A stretch of 6,639 bases of DNA from CAYONM01 sp964405325. GTDB lineage: Bacteria > Planctomycetota > UBA11346. Below, in pieces: positions 6,639-6,639 of this stretch (the first letter of the stretch is position 1; every line of letters starts with the position of its first letter). The DNA lies in assembly GCA_964405325.1 (NCBI GenBank), contig CAYONM010000204.1, positions 1 through 6,639 of the forward strand, in the 5' to 3' direction. The notes beneath the pieces are model-generated. The model worked only from the letters and a program-made list of their open reading frames with translations, ran no database searches and had not been told where the DNA came from. A program made the position numbers and the translations under genes.

Positions 6639-6639
6639 A

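Overview
The window is a piece of a surface-polysaccharide (capsule, exopolysaccharide or O-antigen) locus from a Gram-negative bacterium. The gene types and the GC-rich left half suggest a gammaproteobacterium, but the sequence alone does not name the genus. Two outer-membrane export-type proteins on the left (a Wza-like multi-SLBB protein and a Wzi-family barrel) imply a diderm cell.

Layout, left to right. Positions 2-1462 (+) hold the C-terminal part of a large SLBB-domain polysaccharide export protein whose start lies outside the window. A Wzi-family outer-membrane capsule assembly protein follows almost immediately (about 1467-3143, +); its exact start is uncertain. A gene-free gap of 266 bases (3144-3409) contains AT-rich promoter-like sequence. 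Then comes a complete tRNA-Arg with anticodon CCT (3410-3486, +). Only 20 bases later starts a full-length membrane-anchored nucleoside-diphosphate-sugar dehydratase of the WbpM/CapD/PglF type (3507-5420, +). On the opposite strand, entering from the right edge, are the C-terminal part of a transketolase (6282-6638, -) and, overlapping it by one base, a small phosphoglycosyl transferase that starts glycan assembly on undecaprenyl phosphate (5551-6282, -). Just beyond its stop codon lies a short broken remnant of a second, different phosphoglycosyl transferase (5451-5549, -).

How the parts fit together (inference from family knowledge): the dehydratase makes a 4-keto-6-deoxy UDP-sugar precursor. 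The phosphoglycosyl transferase loads the first sugar phosphate on the lipid carrier. The transketolase probably supplies a ketose or heptose precursor. The SLBB protein carries finished polymer through the periplasm and outer membrane, and the Wzi-like protein helps attach or organise it at the surface. 

Base composition falls from clearly GC-rich in the export genes (hand count 46/60 at 2101-2160) to clearly AT-rich in the right-hand genes (23/60 at 6001-6060). The change begins inside the dehydratase gene. Together with the transferase relic, this suggests that the right side is the exchangeable, strain-specific part of the locus and that 4400-5550 is a zone of past recombination. No CRISPR array, insertion sequence or wholly unknown system is visible.
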